Assembly: GCA_016647705.1 (NCBI GenBank)
Contig: CM028328.1
Span: 39,284,501-39,348,500 of the forward strand
Length of the DNA stretch: 64,000 nt
Direction: 5' to 3'
Source of the DNA: Eucommia ulmoides
Taxonomy: Eukaryota; Streptophyta; Magnoliopsida; Garryales; Eucommiaceae
The notes under the pieces are model-generated. The model was not told the DNA's origin and searched no databases. It saw only the letters and a list, made by a program, of their open reading frames with translations. The first letter of the stretch is position 1. Every line of letters begins with the position of its first letter. Below are positions 1 to 10,790 of this stretch, piece by piece. A program made the position numbers and the translations under genes.

Positions 1-372
1 AACTCTTAATGAGATCTATACTCTATATGGAGTGGAGTTCCTAACTATAGGAGTACTCTTGATAGACTCACCTATGTGAATGTGGAAGTGTGGCCTCTTT
101 CTATGAAATTTTGGGCAAATTCTCTAGAGCATTCACTATACTAGGATATACGTGCATGGCCGTAAAGCTCGGGCTTTTGGACTACACCCTGATAAGGTTA
201 TGTGTGTGATGTTGTTAGAGATAGAGTTTAAAACTACAAGTTACTCTAGTATAATCTAAATCATCTTCACTATGTAAAGGTTCAAGTCGATAGACACCTT
301 TACTTATGCACAATCTTATATTGTTTAATACTACTCGAGGAAAAATTATTTTAAAAAATTCAAGTGGGGGAT
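1..372 (+). mobile_element. 3' internal end of a Ty1/Copia element (body lies left of window)
   Basis: This is the non-coding stretch just before a Copia 3' LTR. It ends in a purine-rich tract (aagtggggga, about 362-371), the expected polypurine tract that primes plus-strand DNA synthesis. No conserved pol motif remains in the 372 bases, so the reading frame ends before the window. The identification rests on the PPT abutting the LTR that follows. Confidence 0.7.
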
Positions 373-1367
373 TGTTGGAGCAAATGAATTTTTGGAAAAT
401 ATTTTTTTGTCAAATGGTTTTTCCCTCAATTCCTTCTATCCCACATCGGTTGGGAGAAGATGAATTAAGGAGTATATCTAGTGGTATGTGAGACACTTGG
501 GGTGTGCCACAAGGGGTACCCACATTTTGTGGAGGGGAGAGGAGTTACATCCCTACTAGTTTAACAAACGCACGCGCGCGCCGCCACTACCGTCTGTCCG
601 ACCGTGCCGAGCCGCGCGTGTGGTGAGGTGGCACTTAATTTTTTGGACAAAATTTATTTAAATAATTATATTTTATTTAAAAGAAATTTTTTTCAGAATC
701 ATTTTTGACTTGGTAAAAATAGTTTTTCAGATCCCACGTTTTACTCTCCACTTTCCCAAAATCTCTCCACGATTTTCTAACGGTTTTGAGATCTAAATCA
801 TTTCTATAAATGCAGACGATCTTCAGAACAGTGAGGAGAAAGTTCGTTCTCTTAAAAAAAAAAATCAGTCTCTTCTCTTCTTCTTAAGATTTGTTCCGAA
901 ACAGTTCATTTTGTTTTCTGAAATTGTTCTTCATTTCCGACACAGTTCACTGTGTGTTCAGATTTGTTCAGAACCGTTCTGTTCTATTCCAATCTGATCT
1001 GTTCCGAAACTGTTCCAAATCAATTTACTGTAATCCGGTTCTGTTCTGTTCCAATTTAGACTGTTCTATTCCGATCTGGACTTTTCTGTTCCGGTATTGT
1101 TTCTTCACTTCAAAATTGTTTTCCGAGCAGTTTATTCGTTTCGCGAATAGTGTATGGGGTGTTTAGTTTTCGGGACTTCTACAGTGCAAAGAACGTCTTA
1201 GACAGAGAAGATTTCTGGGCTGTTTTATCCTGAGGACGACGGGGCTAATATACTGCTTGCACGTTTCTTGGGTAGAGCCGCGAAACGTCTTAAAGAGAGC
1301 GACCTAGTCCGCGACTCAACCCAAGCTATTTCGATAAACTCGTTCTTTATTATTTTCTGCAGCAACA
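373..1367 (+). repeat. Copia 3' LTR, about 995 bp
   Basis: The LTR begins TGTTG directly after the PPT and ends CAACA, a 5-bp inverted terminus. It lands inside a BBE-like coding frame, and the next bases (atcat, 1368-1372) would be the target duplication. The other copy is outside the window, so this cannot be confirmed here. The 3' half (about 890-1120) is built of imperfect CTGTTCC/TTCCGATCTG repeats. A GC-rich block (about 568-625) resembles a promoter or leader segment. Confidence 0.8.
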
Positions 1368-2017
1368 ATCATCCTTGACATGTTCCATCTTAGGAAAATT
1401 AATGTCAGCATCTCCGAAGGGACCGCTTGGGTTGAATCCGACGCGACACTGGGCGAACTTTATTACAGAATTTGGGAGAAGAGCAAAGTCCACGGGTTTC
1501 TGGGTGGCGTATGCGTGACATTGGGAATCGGCGGCCACATCAGCGGCGGTGGGTACGGCAATATGCTCCGGAAATACGATCTCACGGTGGATCACGTGAC
1601 TGACGCGTTAATAGTGGACGCCAAGGGTAGGATTTTGGATCGGAAATCGATGGAGAATGATCTTTTTTGGGCCGTTAGGGGCGGCGGAGGTGCAAGTTTT
1701 GGTGTTATTTTAGCTTTCAATGTCCAACTTGTTATAGTTCCTGAAAAAGTTACAGTTTTCACTGTACAGAAAGCATTGAATGAGAATGCAACTGATATTT
1801 TCTACAAATGGCAACACGTTGCCAACAAGATCGATCGTAACTTGTTCATTAGGGTTCTTATTCAACCTGTAACGCTCAAAAACAAGCCACGAGTTAAAGC
1901 CAGAACCAAACCAAATAAGAAAACCATTAGGGCAACGTTCGTGGCGTTGTATCTCGGTGATTCGAGGACTTTGATGAGCGTTATGGAAAAATGGTTCCCA
2001 GAATTGGGATTAAAAAA

Positions 2018-2601
2018 GGGAAAATTACCTATTAATCCCAAAAAAAAATTATTTACCACCTACTCCCATCGATTTTTCTTTGCACCGATTAGTCCCGTCA
2101 ATACGTTTTTCTTGCACCAATTAGTCCCATCAACACCTTTCCTTACACCAATTAGTCCCATTTTAAAAAATGGTGAGAATTGAGTTTACCAAAATGCCCT
2201 CCCGTGAGTTTCACATCAAGAAGGAAGGTCGTCAAATTGGTGTACCACCGCTGTCAGCTGCCTGCCGCCGTCGTCGGTCGCCGGTCGCCACCGCCATATA
2301 TTACAACTTTACCCCAAACTTTATAACTTTTTGTCACTTTTATATGTTCCAAAAAAAAAAATCTTGATTTTAGGATAAAATCGTTACTAAACGTAACGTA
2401 AAAGAAGAGAACAATTGATGTTATATTCAACATTTACAAGTGTTGAATGTAATATCCACAGGTGATTAGTGTAATATCATATGTATTTTACTCTGCATAC
2501 AAAAATAAGATAATAATGGATGTTACATTCAACATCCACAAGTGTTGAATGTTACATTTAACATCCACATGAGGGGTATTTTGGTTTAAAAAAAATAACA
2601 T

Positions 2602-2645
<44 letters not shown>

Positions 2646-3111
2646 AGTTGATGTTACATTTAACATCCACAGGTGTTGAATGTTACATTCAATATCTACA
2701 TGAGGGGCATTCAACATCCACATGAGGGGCATTTTGGTTAGAAAAAATAACATTAAAAAAAACATAATTGATGTTACATTCAATATTCACAGGTGTTAAA
2801 TGTTACATTCAACATCCACATGAGAGGCATTTTGGTCAGAAAAAAATAGTATTAAAAAAAAAAAAAAAACAGCAAACGATTAATGTTACATTCAACACCG
2901 AATGTTACATTCAACATCCACATGAAGGATATTTTGGTCAGAAAAAAATAGAATTAAAAAAAAAATTAATAATTTTGATGTTACATTCAACATCCATGTG
3001 AGGGGTATTTTGATCAGAAAAGAACAAAAGGACTTATTGGTGCAAAAAAAAAAAATGATGGGAGTAATTGATAATTTCTTTTGTATTTTGGGACTAAATG
3101 GTACATGCCCC
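2018..3111. mobile_element. MULE-type MITE with 9-bp target duplication
   Basis: The element lies between two perfect copies of attaaaaaa (2009-2017 and 3112-3120). A 9-bp target duplication is typical of Mutator-like elements. Its ends are inverted repeats: GGGAAAATTACC on the left matches GGGGCATGTACC read inward from the right. The similarity continues for about 80 bp through A-rich blocks and the ACTCCCAT and GCACCRATWAGTCC motifs. It encodes no transposase and so depended on another element. The interior holds a tandem repeat and a 39-A run. Confidence 0.85.
2400..3020. repeat. Internal tandem repeat of the MITE, about 6 degenerate copies
   Basis: Units of roughly 75-130 bp start near 2415, 2518, 2648, 2767, 2880 and 2974. 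Each carries GATGTTACATTCAACATCC, the segment ACATGAGGGGCATTTTGGT, and an A-rich spacer. Within a unit TGTTGAATGT is followed after one base by its own reverse complement, so each copy could form a small hairpin. Spacers include A-runs (39 A at 2605-2643) that may be hard to sequence. Confidence 0.85.
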
Positions 3112-3723
3112 ATTAAAAAAAGACAATTGCATAGAAATGAGTTGGATCGAGTCAATTTTATACTGGGCTAATTTCAACAATGGGACATCAGTCAAGGCTC
3201 TGCTGAACCAAACGATGCCCACGAATTTCCTCAAGAGAAAATCCGATTACATCCAAAAGCCCATCCCAAAACAAGGGTTGGAAGCCATATTCAACAAGAT
3301 GATCGAGTTGGGGAAACTGGAATGGTTTTCAACGCTTACGGTGGTAAGATAAGAGAAATTCCATCGTCTGCGACCCCTTTTCCGCATCGTTACGGGAACA
3401 TATTCAAAATCCAGTAATCGGTCAACTGGGAAGACGGAGGGATTGAAGCCGAAACCAAATATATGAAACAAATCAGGAGTTTATACAATTTCACCACGCC
3501 TTATGTATCCAAGTCCCCCAGGAGTGCGTTTCTCAACTATAGGGACCTTGAGATTGGGGTGACCGATAATGGTATTGATACCTATAATCAAGGAAACATT
3601 TATGGGCTGATGTACTTTAAGGGTAACAATGAAAGGTTGGTGAAAGTGAAGACCGCAGTTGATCCAAATAATTTCTTTAGGAACAAGCAGAGCATTCCAC
3701 CTATACCGCGAAAGAAGACTTAA

Positions 3724-3879
3724 GGAGTCAAACGCACATCAAATAATTATGACACAAGGTGGTTCCACGATTCTAGTAAAATTAGATAATGATTTGTGTT
3801 TTGGAAAAAAGAAAGAAAGAAAAACTCGTGTTTTTATATATACATCTCTATTTCTTATTTCAAATTTTTTTTTACTAAC
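3724..3879. other. 3' flank of the BBE-like gene
   Basis: This AT-rich sequence after the stop codon is presumably the old 3' UTR and downstream DNA. It ends with ctaac (3875-3879), the left target duplication of the Copia element. The flank resumes at 9832. No gene is seen. Confidence 0.6.
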
Positions 3880-4026
3880 TATTAATGTAATAATAGGTTT
3901 GACTCACATGCAAAACCCTAACCCCTATTTTTCCCTATAAATGTATGTGTATAGCTTGTAGTCGGTGTATCATTCTCATATATTCTCAATACAAAATTCA
4001 TTCCCTACTTCTCAATTATTTCAACA
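3880..4026 (+). repeat. 5' LTR of the short-LTR Copia element
   Basis: A 147-bp direct repeat of 9685-9831. It ends TTTCAACA and carries a TATAAATG promoter box at 3936. The terminal TG has mutated to TA. Confidence 0.93.
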
Positions 4027-4044
4027 TGGTATCAAAAGCAGATC
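4027..4044 (+). other. Primer-binding site (initiator tRNA-Met type)
   Basis: TGGTATCAAAAGC directly follows the 5' LTR. It resembles the common Copia site TGGTATCAGAGC, complementary to the 3' end of initiator tRNA-Met, with small changes. Confidence 0.85.
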
Positions 4045-4231
4045 TTTCCTGGACATGTTCTCAATAGATTTTTCGCAACCCTAACGTTTCCGCCGCAACC
4101 GGCGCCGCCCTTATTCTTCGAAGGCTTTCATTGCTACTGCAGGCCTCGTCCCTTCTCAGATATCAACAAACATCATACCGCCGTCTTGGTCTTTTTGAGA
4201 CGAACACAACGCCACCAAAAACACCGCCATT

Positions 4232-4426
4232 TAGGGATGGTCATGGGCCTGGGGGCCCGCCCGACCTGCCAAACCCGCCCACTCTTTTTTAGGGCTTGGG
4301 TTTGTGTTTTGAGCCCGTGGGCCGGGTTTGGACTTGAAAATGAAGGCCCAATGAATTTTAGGGCGTAGCTTGGGCTTGACTATTTTCTTTTAGGGCCGGC
4401 CCGATCATTACAAAAAAATTAATAAG

Positions 4427-4468
<42 letters not shown>

Positions 4469-4905
4469 TTACATGTGAAAATATTGTGATTTACATGTTA
4501 GATTCTTAATTTATTTGATATTATTATACTATATGTTAATTAATTACAAAAAAAAAAAAAAAATGGTTCGGATTGCAGTGTTTAGTTATAAGGTTTTATC
4601 AGAATCCTAAATATGTGTTTAATAAGTGTGTTCTATTTTGAATTGGATTGCAGTTTTTTTTTTTTTTTTTTTTTTTTTGTTAATTATATTTTTCAATTCT
4701 GTTTTATTTTTTGTATTGTTTTTAAATTAAAAAAAAAATTATAGGGCCGGGTTGTGGGTTTAGGTTATTTTTATAAGGCCGAGCTTGGGTATGGAATTAA
4801 GGCCTGACCATAGGGCCGGGCCGGGCTCGGGCCTATCAATTTTTCGTAATACCCTAGTTTAAGCCCGACCCGAACCCGGTCTAGCCCGGCCCATAACCAT
4901 CCCTA
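4232..4905. mobile_element. hAT-type MITE, 674 bp, GC-rich ends
   Basis: The termini are inverted: TAGGGATGGTCATGGGCC on the left and GGCCCATAACCATCCCTA on the right. They are flanked by 8-bp copies ccgccatt (4224-4231) and ccgccatc (4906-4913). An equally good reading shifts one base and gives a perfect accgccat. An 8-bp duplication with TAGGG ends fits hAT. The outer 100-150 bp are rich in GGGCC/GGGCTTGGG, and the core is AT-rich with an (AT)n run at 4428-4464. There is no coding capacity. Confidence 0.85.
4428..4464. repeat. (AT)n microsatellite
   Basis: About 18 uninterrupted AT dinucleotides in the core of the hAT MITE. Confidence 0.95.
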
Positions 4906-5472
4906 CCGCCATCGGAGATCGGGCGCACTCTCACGCGCCTCCAACAGCCCGCAGTACCATCACTCTTCGAAGTCTCGAATTTTGAGCTCTAACGCCTCAA
5001 CTAGAGGTCCAAATCTATCTCACAATATAACGTCGCAACCGTATCAACGAGACGACTCCCAAGACGCAAAAATCATTACCTTCCTCCATCGCACACGCCC
5101 ACACGTGCGGACTGAACACTCTGCTCCACAGGCGCGTCAGATTCACGAGCCGCCTGTTCATCCGTGTTACTGCCACGTCAACCCTAGCGCCAAGCCAGTG
5201 CCACATCAGCATGACACATCATCTCTGCATCAATGTTGACTTGCCACATCAGCTTTGACCTTGTGCCACGTCAGCAATTGCCATATCATTAAATTTCTGT
5301 CCCGGTTCAGGCCTTTGTTGACCGGTTTTCTGCAAAAATGGATTGTTTCCTGGGGTTTTTGGATGTTTTGATTCTGTTTCCAGCCTCCGTTTTCTGATTT
5401 GGTAATCGCAGAATATACTTTCTTCTTTATTTTGAGTGTTTCCTACGCTGGTTCACCTTCTCTTTTGCTCTT

Positions 5473-8400
5473 ATGGCTGAATCTGATGCACCTCGGGTTA
5501 TCACTACTGTTCTGAATAAAACTAATAATGTCGTATGGGCTCTAGAAATATCTAGTTTTCTCCGTGGACGATGATTGTGGCGTTTCGTGATTGACGATAT
5601 CACTGAACCCGAACAAACGAACAACGAAGATAAGGCCAAATACATTGACCGTCTAGAGGACTGGGATAACAAAAATTACCAGATTCTCACATGGTTTTGT
5701 GCTACTATCATTCTAGATATCAAACTTCAATTTGGTACAATCTAAACAGTTAAAGAAGCTTGGGATCTTCTCCATGACCGCTATACCAAGATAGACATCT
5801 CGAATCGGTATCGTCTTCTCTCCACCCTCCATAGCATGGGCCAGGAACCTGGGAAAACTATCAATAGTTTCCTATGCCAGATGACTACCGTGTGGGATCA
5901 GCTGGCTATCAATGAGCCCACCTAGGAATGCACAAAAGACGCCACCATTCATGTCAAATACCGAACATAGACACGCATTATGCAATTCCTGATGGGCTTA
6001 AGGGAAGAATTTGAGCTTGTACGAGCTTCAATTCTCCATCGGGGCACGTTAGCCTCTCTAAACAATGTCCTTTCTGATCTACTCAGTGAGGAAACATATC
6101 TTGCGACACTACAAAGCTCACATACAGATGTTGCCCTAGCAATGTCAGTTGCTCCTACAACAATGGGAGGGAAGCCAAACCCATCCCAAAAGCCATTATA
6201 CTGCAGGTATTGTTATTCATAAGGGTATGAATTACTCAAATATCCTTCTCGCCTGTGTAAAGTCTGCAGAGAACAGAGCCACTATCTTTCAGACTGCCCA
6301 AAACTTTCTGGAAACCAGTCAAATGGGAACCAATATCTCTCTCGAGGCTTTCTTAATCGGTCCTATTTCAAGCCAAAGAATGTTGTTGTTGTAGCCACTA
6401 ATGCTACACCAACTTCATCCCACTCTCTACCTGATTAGAGTGGTTTCTACACCGCGCTTACCGAGGCTCTAAATAATACTGGTAAAAATATAGCCATGTC
6501 AGCTACACTAGGTACATCTCAATGGTATTTTGATTCTGCCTGTTGCAACCACATGACATCTGATTCCTCTATCTTCTCTTCTAAAACTCGTGATGAGCAT
6601 GCACTTACTATTCACACTGCTAATGGATCAAATATATTGGTCAGCCATACTGGACATGTTGATAGTTATCATTTATCTCTCCTTGATACATATTTGGTCC
6701 CTAAGCTTACGCTCAACCTTATATATGTTGGACAATTATGTGATCTTAGACTTTATTTGCATTTTTCTTCTACTGGTTGTCGTGTGCAGGACCCTTAGAC
6801 AGGAAAATTTCTTGGGACCGGCCGTAAAATTGGACGCCTATTTGACCTCACTCACCTCCAAGTCCCATCCTCATCATCACCAAACCAATCAGCCGCATCC
6901 ATCCCAAGACTCTCACCCGTGGAATTATGGCACTCTCGGTTAGGTTACACTTCATCTAGTCACCTTTGTTCTCTTATTTCTAGTGGTCAGTTAGGTTCTT
7001 TTCGCATGAGTCTTTCCATTGTATTCATTGTCAACTTGCAAAATAATCAACTTTACCTTTTAATGAGAGTCAGTCAGTTTCTCTTGTACCTTTTGATTTA
7101 GTACATTCTGATATTTGGGGGCCTTCTCCTCATACAACAATGAGTGGTGCTCGCTATTTTGTTATATTTGTGGATGACTATTCTCGATGTACATGATTGT
7201 TTCTTATGAAAAACAGATCTGAATTATTTCAAATATATTCTGATCTTTCTTCTATGGTTCAAACTCAATTCTCTCGGAATATCAAAGTTTTTCGCTCAGA
7301 TAATACAATAGAATACAAAGATCGTGCTTTTCTCAACCTACTTCACAAAAATAGCACTCTTCCCCACCGCTCGTGTCGTGCAACTTCTCAACAAAATGGA
7401 CGAGCCGAACGCAAACATAGATACATTCTTGACACCGTTCGTGCTCCACTTATTTCTTCTTCATGTCCTGAGCGCTTCTGGGGCGAGGCAGCCTTAACCG
7501 CAGTGTACACAAGTAACCGTGTTCCTTCCGCCACAATCCAAAATCAGTCCCCATTTGAGCGTCTTTTCAGTAAGCCTCCTGATTACTTTGAACTCAAAGT
7601 CTTTGGTTGCGTTTGTTTTCTCCTTCTTAAACCATATGAACATAACAAATTGGAACCAAGGGTTCACCTATGTTGTTTCATTGGATATGGTATTGAACAT
7701 AAGAGGTATCGGTGTTGGGATCTTATTTTTAAAACTCTTCGTATCTCTCGTCATGTCGTTTTTTGGGAACATCAGATGTTTTCTTCCTTACAATCATTTG
7801 ACATGTCTAACATCTCTAACTCCAGATTCTTTATTGATCCATCTATTGAGTTATTTCCTTAGGACTCAGTTGCAGGTACTGTCGAGTCCACCTTTGACCT
7901 ACCAGCTGGTTTCACTCATCTAGATCCAACTCCAGCTCCAGAGCTACCAGCTGACCTCACCCCCTCCGATTCAATCGATCGTCCCTGAGGATATTCCTAT
8001 GTCTGATGAGTCTGCACTGACTTCCTCTAAGGGCCATCCTCCAGATCACCCCCGCAGGTCTACTAGGGTAACTCATCGCCCCTCTCATCTCCTTGATTTC
8101 CATTGTTTTTTAACCATACTTCATCTGCATGAGCCTCAATCTTATAAGGAGGCTAGTACTAATCCTCTTTGGCAGAAAACAATGGACGAAGAACTTCAGG
8201 CCCTAACCAAAACTCATACTTGGGATATCGTGGATTTGCCTCCTGGGAAAATTCCTATTGGCTGCAAATGGGTGTTTAAGATCAAGACACTTTCTGATAG
8301 CTCGGTTAACTAATATAAAGCTCGACTTGTTGCTAAGGGCTTTGCTCAGGAATATGGCATTGACTATGAAGAAACCTTTGCTCCAATGGCGAGACTTACA

Positions 8401-9671
8401 TCTGTTCGTACACTTCTTGCCGTTGCGGCCATTCGGAAGTGGACTCTTTTTCAAATGAATGTCAAAAATGGATTTCTCAATGGGAACCTACTTGAAGAAG
8501 TCTATATGCATCCAGCTCTCGGCCTTGCTACCTTTCAAAATAAAGTTTGTCGTCTTCGTCGTGTTCTATATGGATTGAAACAAGCTCTACGTACCTGGTT
8601 CGCCAAATTTAGTACTACTATTTATCAGTTTGGGTTCACATCTAGTGATTATAATTTGGCTCTATTTATTCGCCACACTGCCAACGGTTTTATCTTTCTT
8701 TTATTGTATGTGGATGATATGGTTATTACTAGAGATGATCTACGTGGTATTTCTAAACTCAAACAGTTTCTCAGTGGCGAATTCAAGATGAAAGATCTTG
8801 CCATACTCACCAATTTTCTTGGCCTTGAAGTCTCATCCGGTTCAGATGGATATTTTCTCTCACAGGCCAAATATGTCTCGGATCTTCTTTCCAAGGCTGG
8901 GATCACTGACTCCACCACTGCCACTACTCCTCTCGAGCCAAATTTCAGACTTACTCCACTTGATGATTCACCTCTTCAGGATACTACTCTATATTACCAA
9001 CTGGCTGGAAGTCTTGTATATCTTACTGTCACTCGCCCTGATATTGCCTATACCATTCATCAGGTCAGTCAATTATTGTCCGCTCCTCGAACTACTCATT
9101 ACTCGGTTGTTCTTCATATTCTTTGGTATGTCAAGGGTACTTTATTTCATGGGCTTCATTTCTCAGCTCAGTTTGTTCCCGTTTTACAAGCTTATTCTAA
9201 TGTTGATTGGACTGGTGACCCCACCGACAGACGTTCCACCACTGGTTACTATTTCTTTTTAGGCAATTCTCTTATTTTCTGGCGTAGTAAGAAACAAACT
9301 GTGGTTGCCCGCTCCAGTACTGAAGCTAAATATCGTGTCATGGCTGATGCAACTCAATAACTTCTCTGGCTTCGATGGCTCATCGCTGACATGGGCATCT
9401 CGTCTCCTGCTGCCACTACCATACACTATAACAACAGCAGTGCTATTCAGATCGCTCACAATGATGTATTCCACGAGGGTACAAAACACATCGAGACTGA
9501 TTGTCACTTCATTCGTCATCACATTCTCCAGAATACGGTTCGTCTATAATCCGTCAGTTCAGTCGATCAAACTGCAAATATTTTACAGACATTTTTACTA
9601 AGGCTCATCCACCTAGACGCTTTCACTCTTTGGTTTCCAAACTCAAGTTCACCTCCCACTTACCGCCTTGA
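5473..9671 (+). pseudogene. Copia gag-pol polyprotein, multiply stopped
   Basis: Translation from the ATG at 5473 gives a Copia gag, including a degenerate CCHC knuckle near 6200-6300. Next come the aspartic protease (WYFDSACCNHMT near 6521-6560), the pre-integrase HSRLGY motif, and the integrase core with SDIWGP, FRSDN and QQNGRAERKHR. RT follows with KARLVAKGF, QMNVKNGFLNG and the catalytic YVDDM near 8707-8721. RNase H has SSTEAKYR near 9315, and the frame ends at TGA 9669-9671. At least ten in-frame stops and a few frame changes interrupt it. Nearly all stops sit where the family has Gln or Trp, so one C-to-T or G-to-A change explains each. RT keeps its aspartates but cannot be made full length. 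Confidence 0.93.
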
Positions 9672-9684
9672 GTTTGAGGGGGGA
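9672..9684 (+). other. Polypurine tract of the Copia element
   Basis: The G-rich stretch gaggggggat directly before the 3' LTR, right after the polyprotein stop. Confidence 0.85.
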
Positions 9685-9831
9685 TGTTAATGTAATAATG
9701 GGCTTGGCCCACGTGCAAAACCCTAACCCCTATTTTTCCCTATAAATACATGTGTATAGCTTGTAATCTGTGTATCATTCTCATATATTCTCAATACAAG
9801 ATTCATTCCCTGCTTCTCAATTATTTCAACA
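9685..9831 (+). repeat. 3' LTR of the short-LTR Copia element
   Basis: Starts TGTTAATG and ends CAACA, with TATAAATA at 9741-9748. It pairs with the 5' LTR at 3880-4026, and the target duplication ctaac follows at once. Confidence 0.95.
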
Positions 9832-9920
9832 CTAACTATATAGTAACATAACGTAGATGTTAGAAATAATGGTGAAAATACAAATTTCAATTAATATAAT
9901 TAAATATTAGTTAAAATATA
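9832..9920. other. Continuation of the BBE-like gene 3' flank
   Basis: AT-rich DNA joining in sequence with the flank left of the Copia element. It ends where the Tat C repeat appears to begin. Nothing else is seen. Confidence 0.45.
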
Positions 9921-10773
9921 TGGGGTATCTTCACCGTCCATCGACCTCTTATCACAGTCCAGCACGTGGTAGGGTGAAGGCACAAAAGAAGAAGACGGAC
10001 TGGTCAACGTCTGCTTCACTTACTGAATTGACCTTCTAGAACCCACTCGGATGGTCCGTTGTAGTCACCGATCACCGATCAACAACTGGGGGGGCTCACT
10101 AACCAAAATCCAATTAGTTGAGCTTTATTCACCGACCAAGGGTAGGATTCGCCGACCTCATTTGGATGGCCACTGCCCAACGACCAGTGAAGTTATCCAT
10201 CACAACAACTGGGCTGGTCTTCGACCAACAACCATCGGACAGTAGTTATCGACGCCATCGGATAAGGCTTCATCTTTCCCATGGGCTGGGCTTTATCTCC
10301 TATTCGTCCAGGCCAATCCATGGGTCCCTTCTGATGGGCAAAAGGTTATGGCCCAATATCATAAACCACACCACGCGCCTCCTTATTGGCCACGCATCGG
10401 GTCACTGTAATTAACCGCACTGAGGGCCCTAATTTTGTGGACCATATCAGCCTCATCTCCTATAAATAGTTGGACATTCAATGTTCCAAGTAAGGTTCAA
10501 CTACCCTACTTAAGATAAATATTTGTCCTTTTTTTTTCCTCGAGCTTTTACTCTCATGCTGGAGGAACTTCTTTGGGCTTACCTCCAATGGATTTTTGTG
10601 CAAGTACACGCCTTGATTAAGAGAAACATTGACCATTGACTATTAACTGAGGACGGTTTAGTGAAAATCGTTCTCTGAGGACTTGAACTCTACCTTAACA
10701 AGAAATCTCCACCTGGATACCTGGATATTGACCGGACCAACATGGGGGGTAAACCAAATTTGGACACCAACTA
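9921..10773 (+). repeat. Probable 5' LTR of Tat C
   Basis: The segment lies immediately upstream of the PBS and carries TATAAATA at 10461-10468, with a short downstream leader typical of Gypsy LTRs. The left edge (tgggg at 9921) is a guess from the change in base composition. The right end lacks a clean CA. There is no second copy in the window to fix the limits. Confidence 0.5.
10461..10468 (+). promoter_or_regulatory. TATA box in the Tat C LTR
   Basis: TATAAATA preceded by a pyrimidine tract (catctcc), about 310 bases before the PBS, as expected for an LTR promoter. Confidence 0.6.
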
Positions 10774-10774
10774 T

Positions 10775-10790
10775 TTGGCATCTTCTGTGG
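10775..10790 (+). other. Degenerate Gypsy primer-binding site
   Basis: TTGGCATCTTCTGTGG resembles the common plant Gypsy site TTGGCGCCGTCTGTGG, with 13 of 16 bases identical. Confidence 0.65.

Larger units (their letters stand above)
1368..3723 (+). pseudogene. Berberine-bridge-enzyme-like FAD oxidoreductase, broken gene (middle and C-terminal part)
   Basis: BBE-like proteins are secreted flavoenzymes that oxidise alkaloids, monolignols or oligosaccharides. The frame opens at the LTR edge and reads into ..LDMFHLRKIN. Family landmarks follow: the GVC..GIGGH loop, whose Cys binds FAD covalently (retained, although the usual Pro after it is Val), RGGGGASFGVI, WIESILYWANF, FLKRKSDY, PRSAFLNYRDL, and the C-terminal YFKGN..VDPNNFFRN. 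The N-terminal third, with the FAD-linking His, lies beyond the Copia insertion and is not seen. Three lesions are visible: a MITE at 2018-3111, a one-base deletion near 3314-3317, and a TAA at 3415-3417 where the family has Tyr. Removing the MITE and one target copy restores the frame exactly. The stop is 3721-3723. The exact substrate class cannot be told. Confidence 0.93.
3880..9831 (+). mobile_element. Complete but inactive Ty1/Copia retrotransposon, 5.95 kb, short LTRs
   Basis: Two 147-bp LTRs (3880-4026 and 9685-9831) flank a full gag-pol. Perfect 5-bp target duplications ctaac lie at 3875-3879 and 9832-9836. A primer-binding site follows the 5' LTR and a PPT precedes the 3' LTR. Domain order gag, protease, integrase, RT, RNase H is Copia. 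By eye the LTRs differ at about 12 of 147 positions, almost all transitions, including the first dinucleotide (TA instead of TG at 3880). The polyprotein has many stops. A hAT MITE is inserted in the leader. Confidence 0.95.

Noticed and set aside
1350-1595. 81-codon open frame on the minus strand
   Set aside because: It lies opposite the BBE-like frame and has no family features. It is a shadow of the plus-strand coding bias.
1380-2183. BBE-like gene as a functional 267-residue enzyme
   Set aside because: The last part of the frame is MITE sequence. The C-terminal half lies beyond the insertion and is itself broken, and the FAD-binding N-terminus is missing.
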